A stretch of 42,089 nt of DNA. It comes from Bacteroidaceae bacterium (GTDB lineage: Bacteria; Bacteroidota; Bacteroidia; Bacteroidales; Bacteroidaceae). Shown here piece after piece: positions 34,003 through 42,059 of the stretch. Under the pieces are notes generated by a model that ran no database searches, was not told the origin of the DNA, and saw only the letters and a program-made list of their open reading frames with translations. Numbering within the stretch: position 1 is the first letter of the stretch; each line of letters opens with the position of its first letter. The DNA lies in contig JAFZIA010000061.1 of assembly GCA_017554605.1 (NCBI GenBank), forward strand, positions 1 through 42,089, given 5' to 3'. Made by a program: the position numbers and the translations under genes.

Positions 34003-35238
34003 TTACAGCTTCAGCCAATTTGCGGGGTTCACTTTCTTTCTATCGATATATAGCTGGAAAAGCAATCGGGTGTGTCCCGAAGCATTCCTTGCAACATTGC
34101 CGATGATAGTACCGGCCTTCACCTTGTCGCCCTTCTTCACGTGTATCTTGTCCAACTGGCAATATACCGACATATATTTCCCGTGCTCCACAATTACAAG
34201 CGCATAGTCCTCGCGTGTGTACACCACAATAACCTCGCCGTCGAATATACAGCGTGCCTGTGCACCGCTCTCACCCTGTAGAATAATACCGCCATTGTCG
34301 ACCATCACCTGTCCTTTACCTGCAACACCATTCTGCAATCCGAATCCCGACACAAGATGATAAGGGCCAGTAATGGGCGCAGGCAGCTTACCCTTGTTCT
34401 GCTGAAAAGAGCCGCTTAGCTTTGCAACCTCGGTGTTGGCATTTGTTGTGCCCTCTCCTTTCGCGCCTTTCTTTTTTGCCGCCGCCTTGGCCTTACGGCG
34501 CTTTGCAAGCTCAAGGTTGATAAGGCGGTCAATCTCCTTGTTTATTGCCGCAAGCTGCTGCTTCTGCTTTTTCAGCTCCTTGTTCACCTTGTTCGAGTCG
34601 CGGCGCAGGTCGTTTATCAGACGGCGCTGTTCACCCTCGAGCAGCTCCAGCTCGTGCTGCTGGGCATTCTGCAGGGCAATCGTCTGCTGCTTCTCGGCCC
34701 TTACACTGTCGGCAAGCGCCCTCTCGGCCGCAAGAGCGGCAATGCGTATCTTCAGCTCCTCGGCCTTATCGCGGTGTGCATTCATATACTGGCGCACATA
34801 GCGGTAGCGACGCACCATTGCATTGAAGTCGTTTGCCGACACTATAAAGAGCAGCTTGTTCTTCAAAGAGCCATAGTTGCGCGCCACACGCAACGAGCGG
34901 GCATACTCGCTGCGGGCAGAATCCACAAGCGCCTCGTGCAACCTCACCTCGCGGTCTATCGTTGCTATCGAGTCGTTTATTGCGTCGAGTTCCTTGCGCA
35001 GCATAGCAACAAGAGCCTTGCGCTCCTTAATCTGCGCCGTAAGCAGGTCGAGGTTCTGCATCTTGCTCCTCAGGTCCTTTTGCGAGGAGAGCAGAATCTT
35101 CTCCTTGGCTGCAATCTGCTGCTGCATAGCCCTTGCACGGGCACGCATATCGTCGACACTGTTCTGTGCGCCCGCATTGGCGGACAACAATACTAAAAAA
35201 AGGAAAAGCGTTGTTATTTTTGCTGCTATGTTCTTCAT
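34003..35238 (-). CDS. EnvC-like murein hydrolase activator (degenerate LytM domain)
   Basis: This 411-aa exported protein has a signal peptide (cut near residue 24-25, NAGA-QNSV), two long coiled-coil regions (about 26-120 and 150-260), a Lys/Ala-rich linker, and a C-terminal LytM/M23 domain (about 290-411). The zinc ligands are missing: the expected HxxxD region reads GQVMVDNGGI (309-318), the HxH region reads YCQLDKIHV (359-367), and the last LHFE motif reads LLFQLYID (392-399). This matches EnvC and other activators, not active endopeptidases. It probably stimulates a cell-wall amidase at the division site. The uridine kinase-like gene ends 24 bp upstream. Confidence 0.85.
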   Translation of the reverse strand: MKNIAAKITTLFLFLVLLSANAGAQNSVDDMRARARAMQQQIAAKEKILLSSQKDLRSKMQNLDLLTAQIKERKALVAMLRKELDAINDSIATIDREVRLHEALVDSARSEYARSLRVARNYGSLKNKLLFIVSANDFNAMVRRYRYVRQYMNAHRDKAEELKIRIAALAAERALADSVRAEKQQTIALQNAQQHELELLEGEQRRLINDLRRDSNKVNKELKKQKQQLAAINKEIDRLINLELAKRRKAKAAAKKKGAKGEGTTNANTEVAKLSGSFQQNKGKLPAPITGPYHLVSGFGLQNGVAGKGQVMVDNGGIILQGESGAQARCIFDGEVIVVYTREDYALVIVEHGKYMSVYCQLDKIHVKKGDKVKAGTIIGNVARNASGHTRLLFQLYIDRKKVNPANWLKL

Positions 35239-35262
35239 ATTTATGCTACAGGCAGGTAAAAA

Positions 35263-36906
35263 TCAGTAAGTAAAACTGCTTCCGCCAAGGAATTCGCGAA
35301 TAACCGAGGTGGGCGGCAGTTCAGTATCCTGCAAAGGTACTATATATTCAAGAATTTTCAAAAGGCTGCGGGCAACAGAATGCTCCTCGATATTCTGCGG
35401 GACCCTGCGCAGCAACGGCTCCACGTGGGGCTTGAGCACGGCAAGTTCATAGAGCAGTGCCGAGTTGAACATCACATCGGCATTCTCCTGATAGGGGAAT
35501 ATCCACTTTTCCTCGCCCGCACGCACATCACCCCAACGGCTTATAGTCTCCACAGCCGAGTATCCGCGATACTTGTAGTCGCGCAGCATACGGCGCAACA
35601 GACGATTGTCGGACGTGGGAATATAGTTGTGGTAGTCGAGTTTGATGGAGGTGAGAGCCGATACGTAGACACGGAATTTCTCCTCCTCGGGAATTTGTGC
35701 AGTGAGCATTGGGTTCAGTCCGTGCGTACCCTCAATTACAAGCACCATCTGCGGGGTGAGCTTAATCCTGTTGCCCAGGAACTCACGCTTGCCCGTCTGG
35801 AAATTATAGTGCGGGAGGAGCAGTTCCTCACCTGCAAGAATCCTGTTGAGCGAATCGTTGAAGAAGGGGAGGTCTATCGAGTAGATTGATTCAAAATCGT
35901 AGTCGCCGTCCTCCTTGCGCGGAGTATCGGTGCGGTTGAGGAAAAAGTCATCGAGCGAAATTGCATATGGCTTCAGTCCGCACGCCATAAGGTGCACGCT
36001 CAGGCGCTTGCTGGTGGTTGTCTTTCCCGATGACGAGGGGCCGGCAATGAGCACCACTCTTGCCCCGCGTGCCTTAATCTCCTCGGCAATATATGCAATG
36101 CGTTTCTCCTGCAGCGCCTCGGAGACGTTCACAAGGTCCACTCCGTGACCGGCAAGCACAGCCTTGTTGAAGTCGCCGATAGTCTCTACGCCCATCACCT
36201 GATGCCAACGCAGGCGCTCGGTGAAGCGGTCCTGCAGCTTGTCCTGCGGGACTTTATCCTCGAGCGACATTGGACGCTGGCGGTCGGGGACACGCAGCAG
36301 CACACCCTCGCCGAACTTTTCAATCTCGAACAGCTTTATATAGCCCGTGCTCGGCAGCAGTCCGCCGTAGTAGTAGTCGATATAATCCTCGAGCATATAA
36401 TATCCCGAGTAGAGCGAGCCGTAGGTCTCGAGCAGGCGCACCTTGTCGAGCCTGCCTATCCTTGTAAAGACCTCCTTGGCCTCGTCCGTACGGCAATCGA
36501 CACGCTTGAAACGTATATCGCGGGCAATTATCGCACGCATAGCCTCGCGCACGGCATCAACCTCCTTCTCGGTAAGTTCGGTCTCCATACGGCAATAATA
36601 CCCGTTGGAAATAGGATTCTCAAAGCGCACAACCCTGCCGGGGAAGAGCTCGTCCATCGCCTTCATCATCACAAACGTGAGCGAACGGACATACATTCTC
36701 ATTCCCTGCTCCGAGGTAATATCGAGAAACTCAATATCCTTGTTGCGGTACACACGATAGGTAAGACCCTCTACAACATTGTTCACGCGGGCCGCAACAA
36801 CATCGTACGGCAAACTGAGTCCAAAGCCCTTGAATATATCCAAAAGTGTAACACCCGACTTGAAGTCCTTGCTCTCTCCATTGTTCTTACAGAAAATCCT
36901 TACCAT
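35263..36906 (-). CDS. Uridine kinase-like P-loop nucleoside kinase with N-terminal TGS-type domain
   Basis: This 547-aa protein has an N-terminal TGS/ThrRS-like portion (about 1-270; KSGVTLLDIFKGFGLSLPYD, then a long region related to threonyl-tRNA synthetase editing or second-additional domains, SNGYYCRMETELTEKEVDAV). A C-terminal P-loop kinase domain follows, with Walker A GPSSSGKTT (289-297), SLDDFFLNRTDTPR and VIEGTHGLNP. This fused architecture is common in Bacteroidota and Firmicutes and is usually called nucleoside or uridine kinase. Whether the kinase phosphorylates uridine is not shown. It lies 24 bp upstream of the EnvC-like gene and is divergent from the ATPase gene. Confidence 0.88.
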   Translation of the reverse strand: MVRIFCKNNGESKDFKSGVTLLDIFKGFGLSLPYDVVAARVNNVVEGLTYRVYRNKDIEFLDITSEQGMRMYVRSLTFVMMKAMDELFPGRVVRFENPISNGYYCRMETELTEKEVDAVREAMRAIIARDIRFKRVDCRTDEAKEVFTRIGRLDKVRLLETYGSLYSGYYMLEDYIDYYYGGLLPSTGYIKLFEIEKFGEGVLLRVPDRQRPMSLEDKVPQDKLQDRFTERLRWHQVMGVETIGDFNKAVLAGHGVDLVNVSEALQEKRIAYIAEEIKARGARVVLIAGPSSSGKTTTSKRLSVHLMACGLKPYAISLDDFFLNRTDTPRKEDGDYDFESIYSIDLPFFNDSLNRILAGEELLLPHYNFQTGKREFLGNRIKLTPQMVLVIEGTHGLNPMLTAQIPEEEKFRVYVSALTSIKLDYHNYIPTSDNRLLRRMLRDYKYRGYSAVETISRWGDVRAGEEKWIFPYQENADVMFNSALLYELAVLKPHVEPLLRRVPQNIEEHSVARSLLKILEYIVPLQDTELPPTSVIREFLGGSSFTY

Positions 36907-37079
36907 ACTGCCACATTTTTATGATGAATAAAATCATTGTACAGATAACCTTATGCACGGCAATTGCCCAAAGGACACCGCGTGCCCGAACAGGATTACC
37001 CGATATGCGAAAATAGGAATAAAATTGTTCAATTGCGCAATAAAAAGATGAAATTTTACAAATATTATATGCAGAGGGC

Positions 37080-37109
37080 TTGCAGCGGAGAAACAAAATA
37101 CTATTTTTG
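37080..37109 (+). promoter_or_regulatory. Promoter of the ATPase-DUF4435 pair
   Basis: TTG (37080-37082), exactly 19 bases, then TATTTTTG (37102-37109). Transcription would start near 37115, i.e. after the first in-frame ATG (37113), which favours the second ATG at 37146. Confidence 0.7.
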
Positions 37110-37145
37110 CAGATGAGCGAAGATAAAGAAAAGACCCTTTCTATT

Positions 37146-37970
37146 ATGGAGAAACAGGCACAATACATCAAGAGCATAGAGATTGAATCGTTGTGGAGCA
37201 ACCGCAAGCACATTCTGTGGGAGCTCCGTCCGGGTGTAAATATCCTGAGCGGAAGCAACGGAGTGGGCAAGAGCACCATAATAAAGCGCTCGGCAGCCCA
37301 CCTAAAGTTTATGCACGAGCGCCACGTAACGCGCACCCCGCACGAAGGAGTGAAGATAACCTTCTGCCCCGAGGACGCCACCATAATACCTTTTGACGTT
37401 ATAAGCAGCATCGACCGTCCTATGCTCAGCAGCGAGTTGCTCGAGAAAATATCGGGTGCTGAGGTGCGCACCGAACTCGACTGGCAGCTCTACCACCTGC
37501 AGCGCCGCTACCTCAACTACCAGGTGAACATAGGCAACAGGATAATATCGCTGCTCACATCGGGCAATCCCGACGACCAGCGCCTGGCAACAGAGCTCAC
37601 AAAGCCCAAGAAAGTATTTCAAGACCTTATCGACGAGCTGTTTGCCGCCACCGGAAAGACCATCGTACGCAGCAAGAACGAAATCTTCTTCAACCAATAT
37701 GGCGAAACAATACCGCCCTATATACTGTCGAGCGGCGAGAAGCAACTGCTGGTGATAATGCTCACAGCCCTTGTACAGGAGTGCCGCCCCTCGGTGCTGT
37801 TTATGGACGAGCCCGAAATATCGTTGCACATAGAGTGGCAGCAACGCCTCATAAGCATTGTACACACCCTTAACCCCAATGCACAGATAATTCTCTGCAC
37901 ACACTCCCCCGCCATAATTATGGACGGCTGGCTCGACGCCGTTACCGAGATTGAAGACATCACAGTATAG
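37146..37970 (+). CDS. ABC/SMC-type ATPase (AAA_15/21-like, AriA-like)
   Basis: This cytoplasmic ATPase of 274 aa has Walker A GSNGVGKST (residues 36-44), a signature-like LSSGEKQLLVIML, Walker B VLFMDEPEISLHIEWQ and the H-loop LCTHSPAIIMDGW. It has no long coiled coil, only a short helical insert (about 90-150). This matches the small ATPases of OLD/PARIS-type systems. An ATG at 37113 would add 11 residues but lies at or before the predicted transcription start; 37146 is therefore preferred. It is followed 20 bp later by a DUF4435 gene, the pairing found in PARIS (AriA-AriB). The ATPase is shorter than E. coli AriA, so a housekeeping or divergent role is possible. Confidence 0.85.
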   Translation: MEKQAQYIKSIEIESLWSNRKHILWELRPGVNILSGSNGVGKSTIIKRSAAHLKFMHERHVTRTPHEGVKITFCPEDATIIPFDVISSIDRPMLSSELLEKISGAEVRTELDWQLYHLQRRYLNYQVNIGNRIISLLTSGNPDDQRLATELTKPKKVFQDLIDELFAATGKTIVRSKNEIFFNQYGETIPPYILSSGEKQLLVIMLTALVQECRPSVLFMDEPEISLHIEWQQRLISIVHTLNPNAQIILCTHSPAIIMDGWLDAVTEIEDITV

Positions 37971-37990
37971 CACGCACAAACAAAGAGCAG

Positions 37991-39022
37991 ATGAAAAAGC
38001 TCTCGCAATACCTGAACTCCGACTTTCTGGCAGCAGCCAACGCCCTGCGGCCCAAAAGAGCAAAGACACGCATCGTAGCATACGTGGAGAGCTACGATGA
38101 CATCTCTTTCTGGCGCTCGGTGCTGGACGACTACGAGAGCGACAAGTTCCACTTCGAGGTGCTGCTGCCGGCACGCACAAGCCTCACGAAGGGCAAGAAG
38201 CGCGCAATGATGAATATGCTGGGGAAAGGAATAGGAAAAAATATGATAGCGTGCGTCGACAGCGACTACGACTATCTGCTGCAGGGAGCAACCGACTGCT
38301 CGCGCAAGATAATAGACAACCCCTACATACTGCACACATACGCCTACGCAATAGAAAATTTCAAATGCTACAGCGAGGGGCTCAAGCGCGTGTGCGTACA
38401 GAGCACGCTCAACGACATTGACGTGATAGACTTCCCCTCCTTTATGAAGCTGTACTCGCGCATCTGCTACCCGCTGTTCCTGTGGAACATACTCCTGTAC
38501 CGTGAGCGCGACCTCAACACAATGAGTATGCAGCAGTTCTGCGAGATTGTGCGCCTCACCTCCTTCACCACCGACCGCCCCGAGCACTCCTTGAAGCAGC
38601 TCGCGATGCGCGTAAAGCACAAATTGGGCCTGTTGGAGAAGAATATGCCCCATCTGCTCCCCAAGATTGAGGAGATGAAAAAGGAATTTGCACAGCTTGG
38701 CATTGTGGAGGAAGATACCTATATGTACATACAGGGACATCACATAATGGACCGTGTGGTGCTGCATATCCTGAAGCCGATATGCCGCTACCTGCGCAAC
38801 AAGCGCGAGACAGAGATACAGCGCTACGCCTGCCACCGCCAGCAGATGAGCAACGAGCTCTCGTCCTACAGGCACAGCCAATGCGACGTCGCGCTCATAC
38901 TGAGCAAGGGCACATACTACAAGGAGTCGCAACAATACAAATGGCTGCAACGCGACATTGAGAGACTGCTGCACTCGATAGAGGCGGAACAGGGAAACGG
39001 ATGCAGCGGCAACAGGCCGTGA
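37991..39022 (+). CDS. DUF4435 / TOPRIM-like protein (AriB-like)
   Basis: This 343-aa soluble protein has an N-terminal TOPRIM-like core: RIVAYVESYDDISFWRSVLD (E33) and MIACVDSDYDYLL (D90, D92, D94), the Glu plus DxD set expected of an OLD-type or DUF4435 nuclease. The rest is helical (DFPSFMKLYSRICYPLF, QFCEIVRLTSFTTDRPEHS, a Lys/Arg-rich RYLRNKRETEIQRYACHRQQ). The DUF4435 family contains AriB, the toxic effector of PARIS, which cuts tRNA-Lys when released by AriA. The gene starts 20 bp after the ATPase and is convergent with dnaX (14-bp gap). Nuclease activity is inferred, not shown. Confidence 0.82.
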   Translation: MKKLSQYLNSDFLAAANALRPKRAKTRIVAYVESYDDISFWRSVLDDYESDKFHFEVLLPARTSLTKGKKRAMMNMLGKGIGKNMIACVDSDYDYLLQGATDCSRKIIDNPYILHTYAYAIENFKCYSEGLKRVCVQSTLNDIDVIDFPSFMKLYSRICYPLFLWNILLYRERDLNTMSMQQFCEIVRLTSFTTDRPEHSLKQLAMRVKHKLGLLEKNMPHLLPKIEEMKKEFAQLGIVEEDTYMYIQGHHIMDRVVLHILKPICRYLRNKRETEIQRYACHRQQMSNELSSYRHSQCDVALILSKGTYYKESQQYKWLQRDIERLLHSIEAEQGNGCSGNRP

Positions 39023-39036
39023 CAGCAACGCTTGTT

Positions 39037-40905
39037 CTATGAAAGCTCGAGCCCGAAGGCATCGCGCAGCTTGCCCACAAGGCCGTTCTTCTCCTTGAGA
39101 ATCTCATACTGCTTGGTGCGGTCGTACACGTGGCGCTGCACAACCACCTGATTGACATCTACGCGCATACGCATTCTTGCACCGCCGAGCAACCCCTCAA
39201 GAGCGCCCAATATACGCTTGGACTCCCCCTCGAACATTGCCGCAACGTGCTGGTTGTCGACAACAATGGAGAACGTGTCATTATCCTGCAGGGTGGGCAG
39301 GATAATCCTCATACGGTCGGCAAGAGCACGCTCATTATCGGGCAGGGTCATTGCAAAAGATACCCACGCCTGCACAAGCTCCTCGCTTGTCACCCTCTTT
39401 ACAACCTGCGGCTGCTGTGTGTGTGAAACCGCAGCCGTATCTGCAGCCTGCTTTTGTTGGGGCTGCTGCATTGCGCCCATTGTTGAGCGGAACATACCTC
39501 CGAGCGTAGGTCCACCTGCCTGCGCAGGACGCGGACGCAACGCCTCGGGACGTCCCTGCGGCACAGGACGCGCCACATTGGCATTTACAGGAATGTTTCT
39601 CTGCTCAGGCTCTGCGGGACGTTGCTGAACCGTTTGTTGCATAGGCGCCTGCTGTACGGCTGCCCTTTGCGTTGCGGGTGCAGAAGATGCCTGAACGGCT
39701 GCAGCCGGTGCTGCACTTTGCTGCACAGTGGCCTGAGCCTGCATTGCTGCAGGATTACTGAATATTGGTTTTAACTGCTTAGGGCGACGCCCACCAGCCT
39801 CCTCGGCATCGTCCGAGGCCAGTTGCGAGAGCTGGATTATCGTAAGCTCCACCAAGAGACGCTTGTTGCGGCTTGCACGGTAGCCCGCACTGCAGTCGCT
39901 GCACAATTTTATGGCGCGGAAAAGGAGCTTTGGAGCACATTTTGCTGCCTGGGCCGTGTAACGGGCGCAAAGTTCGGCACTGCCCTCGAAAAGAGGGACA
40001 GTGGCAGGGTCGCTCGCCACAAGAAGGTCGCGGAAGTGCGACGCCGCACCCTCGACAAAGATACTGCCCTCGAAACCCTTGACAAGCACCTCGTTGAAGA
40101 GCAGCAGCGCCTGGGAGATATTTCCCTCCAAGATATAATCGGTGAAGCGGAAATAGTAGTTGTAGTCGAGCACATTCAGGCTCTCAATCACCTTTGAATA
40201 AGTGAGGTCGCCCTGCGTGAAACTCACCATCTGATCGAAAAGCGAGAGAGCATCGCGCATACAGCCGTCCGACTTCTGAGCCACGATGCGCAGCGCCTCA
40301 TACTCGGCATTAAGCCCCTCCTTCGCGGCAATCTGCTGCAAGTGGGCTATAATATCGGCACTCTCTATGCGGCTGAAGTCATATATCTGGCAGCGCGAGA
40401 GTATTGTGGGTATAATCTTATGCTTCTCGGTTGTCGCCAGGATAAAGATAGCGTGCGCAGGCGGCTCCTCGAGCGTCTTGAGGAAGGCGTTGAATGCCTG
40501 CGTCGTGAGCATATGGACCTCGTCGATAATATACACCTTGTAACGGCCGTGAGGAGGCGGTATGCGCACCTGCTCATTGAGCGAACGTATGTCGTCGACC
40601 GAGTTGTTGCTTGCCGCATCGAGCTCATAGATTGAGAACGAGCGCTGCTGGTTGAACGAGATACACGACTCGCACTCGTTGCAAGGCTCGCCGTCGGGCG
40701 TGAGATGCTCGCAATTTATTGTCTTTGCAAAGATACGCGCACAGGTGGTCTTTCCCACTCCTCGCGGACCGCAGAAGAGATAGGCGTGGGCCAGTTTCCC
40801 GCTCTGAATAGCATTTTTTAGTGTTGTTGTGAGCGATTTTTGTGCAACAACCGTATCGAATGTATCGGGACGGTACTTACGTGCCGAAACTATATAATTC
40901 TCCAT
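39037..40905 (-). CDS. dnaX: DNA polymerase III subunit gamma/tau
   Basis: It is the clamp-loader ATPase of the replisome. The 622-aa protein has Walker A GPRGVGKTT (46-54), a zinc module with C65, C75, C78 and C81 (CNECESC), Walker B IIDEVHML (about 127-133), and the SRC motif TILSRCQIYDF. The collar domain follows. Next is a low-complexity linker rich in Gln, Ala and Pro (about 390-470), then a C-terminal tau-like domain. The ATG at 40903-40905 gives MENYIVSARKYRPDTF, the usual start; a frame 30 bases longer exists upstream but is not conserved. Its promoter is at 40933-40940, and an IS lies about 125 bp upstream. Confidence 0.95.
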   Translation of the reverse strand: MENYIVSARKYRPDTFDTVVAQKSLTTTLKNAIQSGKLAHAYLFCGPRGVGKTTCARIFAKTINCEHLTPDGEPCNECESCISFNQQRSFSIYELDAASNNSVDDIRSLNEQVRIPPPHGRYKVYIIDEVHMLTTQAFNAFLKTLEEPPAHAIFILATTEKHKIIPTILSRCQIYDFSRIESADIIAHLQQIAAKEGLNAEYEALRIVAQKSDGCMRDALSLFDQMVSFTQGDLTYSKVIESLNVLDYNYYFRFTDYILEGNISQALLLFNEVLVKGFEGSIFVEGAASHFRDLLVASDPATVPLFEGSAELCARYTAQAAKCAPKLLFRAIKLCSDCSAGYRASRNKRLLVELTIIQLSQLASDDAEEAGGRRPKQLKPIFSNPAAMQAQATVQQSAAPAAAVQASSAPATQRAAVQQAPMQQTVQQRPAEPEQRNIPVNANVARPVPQGRPEALRPRPAQAGGPTLGGMFRSTMGAMQQPQQKQAADTAAVSHTQQPQVVKRVTSEELVQAWVSFAMTLPDNERALADRMRIILPTLQDNDTFSIVVDNQHVAAMFEGESKRILGALEGLLGGARMRMRVDVNQVVVQRHVYDRTKQYEILKEKNGLVGKLRDAFGLELS

Positions 40906-40932
40906 AATTCCAAATAATAATCTGTGGGAATA

Positions 40933-40940
40933 CAAAGATA
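40933..40940 (-). promoter_or_regulatory. -7 promoter element of dnaX
   Basis: A perfect TATCTTTG on the minus strand, 27 bp before the start codon. TTG occurs 23 bases further upstream (40964-40966). It is intact despite the IS about 90 bp further upstream. Confidence 0.6.
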
Positions 40941-40990
40941 GTGAAAGGCGAGCGAAGAAAAAACAAGTTTACTTGATTTTTTGGTTACCC

Positions 40991-41010
40991 GGACAAAAAG
41001 TAGGATGAAT
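40991..41010. repeat. Second copy of the IS left end, outside the IS
   Basis: GGACAAAAAGTAGGATGAAT differs from the first 20 bases of the IS (41032-41051) at a single base. The two copies lie 41 bp apart in the same orientation. Confidence 0.75.
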
Positions 41011-41050
41011 TAATCCCCTAAAACTCTTATAGGACAAAAAGTAGGATAAA

Positions 41051-41080
41051 TCTCTCAGATGAGCGCGCTCATCTGAGAGA
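41051..41080. terminator. 30-bp perfect palindrome inside the IS left end
   Basis: TCTCTCAGATGAGCG is followed directly by its reverse complement, with no bases between; TTTT follows on the plus strand. It lies between the transposase stop and the left inverted repeat. It probably acts as a terminator, either for the transposase or against transcription entering the IS from outside. Confidence 0.6.
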
Positions 41081-41088
41081 TTTTGCGA

Positions 41089-41976
41089 CTAATAATGCCT
41101 CATAATATATTCATCCAACAATTTCTTTCTGTTATCCTTACTTATACCTCTATGCACCCTCAATTTACCTTTTATGTCTGAAAATAGACCTTCAATAGCA
41201 TTGTTTGTGTTTGGTAGTCCTGTTTCAGGGTGGTCGTAAAAAGTCCACAGCAACGGCATATTACGTTTAAGACTGAGATATGCGCTGCGCAATCTTGGGC
41301 GCATATAAGGAGGAGTATGACGCTTAATTCTTTTATCCTGAACACGCTCGTCCAATACATCCTTATATCTTTCATACCACTCGTTAAATGCGCCAACAAA
41401 ACTTTCCTTGTCCATTCTCGTGATACTCTTAACCAAATCCAAAAGTTCGATTGAGGCATCAAGGTCTGGTTCTTGAGTCAGGTATCTGCGTGTGATAAGT
41501 ATCTGGTGGAATTGACACATTTGGACGGGAATAGGATATAATGCTTGTGCTAAGCCGCGCATACCGTCAATAACAACACCGTATATTTTGAATCCTTGAG
41601 ACTTGAGCCAGGATATGCCTTCCATATATTGAGCTATAGTTTCACTGTAGACATATTTATGCCATAGTACTTTGTTGCGAAGGGCATCTTTAATGACCAT
41701 TAGGCCGAAGTTCCTGCCCCAATATGTGGTGTCTAGCTGTATGGTTACGTCCTTGTATTTTGCAATCTTATGTACAAAGCGCATTCCTTTCAAATCTCTG
41801 CGGACTGTTCTCTCAGAAATATTGTATTTTACAGCAAGCTGTAATTGAGTTTGTTTACCCTCTATGTAATCGGTTATTACTTGTGATTTATTACGTCTTT
41901 CACCACCTATGAATTGTTTGCCACAATCCTTACATTTGTACATTTGTTTTCGCCCTCTCAGACCATTCTTGACCAC
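41089..41976 (-). CDS. IS256/IS1249-type transposase with N-terminal zinc ribbon (start uncertain)
   Basis: This DDE transposase has 295 aa from the GTG at 41976. It shows an MYKCKDCGKQFIGGER zinc half, a helix-turn-helix (QLAVKYNISERTVRRDLKGM), the first Asp in QLDTTYWGRNFGLMVIKD, the second in GVVIDGMRGLAQALYPIPVQ, and the Glu in NTNNAIEGLFSDIKGKLRVH. Reading upstream in the same frame gives KKCFYCRSSNVVKNG, which supplies the missing CxxC of the zinc ribbon, then meets TAA. The only ATG (42011-42013) is in another frame, separated by a run of eight A (42001-42008). With seven A the frame would read MLKKCFYC and continue normally. So either RNA polymerase slips at A8, or the gene is broken, or the run is miscounted. 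Confidence 0.85.
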   Translation of the reverse strand: MVKNGLRGRKQMYKCKDCGKQFIGGERRNKSQVITDYIEGKQTQLQLAVKYNISERTVRRDLKGMRFVHKIAKYKDVTIQLDTTYWGRNFGLMVIKDALRNKVLWHKYVYSETIAQYMEGISWLKSQGFKIYGVVIDGMRGLAQALYPIPVQMCQFHQILITRRYLTQEPDLDASIELLDLVKSITRMDKESFVGAFNEWYERYKDVLDERVQDKRIKRHTPPYMRPRLRSAYLSLKRNMPLLWTFYDHPETGLPNTNNAIEGLFSDIKGKLRVHRGISKDNRKKLLDEYIMRHY

Positions 41977-42030
41977 ATTGGAAGACCTACAATAAAAGCA
42001 TTTTTTTTAGCATATCAATAATAATCTTTA

Positions 42031-42059
42031 CAAAGATATGTAAATCAAATAATTACAAA
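42031..42059 (-). promoter_or_regulatory. Promoter of the IS transposase
   Basis: TTTG (42056-42059), 17 bases, then TATCTTTG (42031-42038) on the minus strand, about 20 bp before the ATG at 42011-42013. This shows that transcription starts upstream of the A8 run. Confidence 0.7.
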
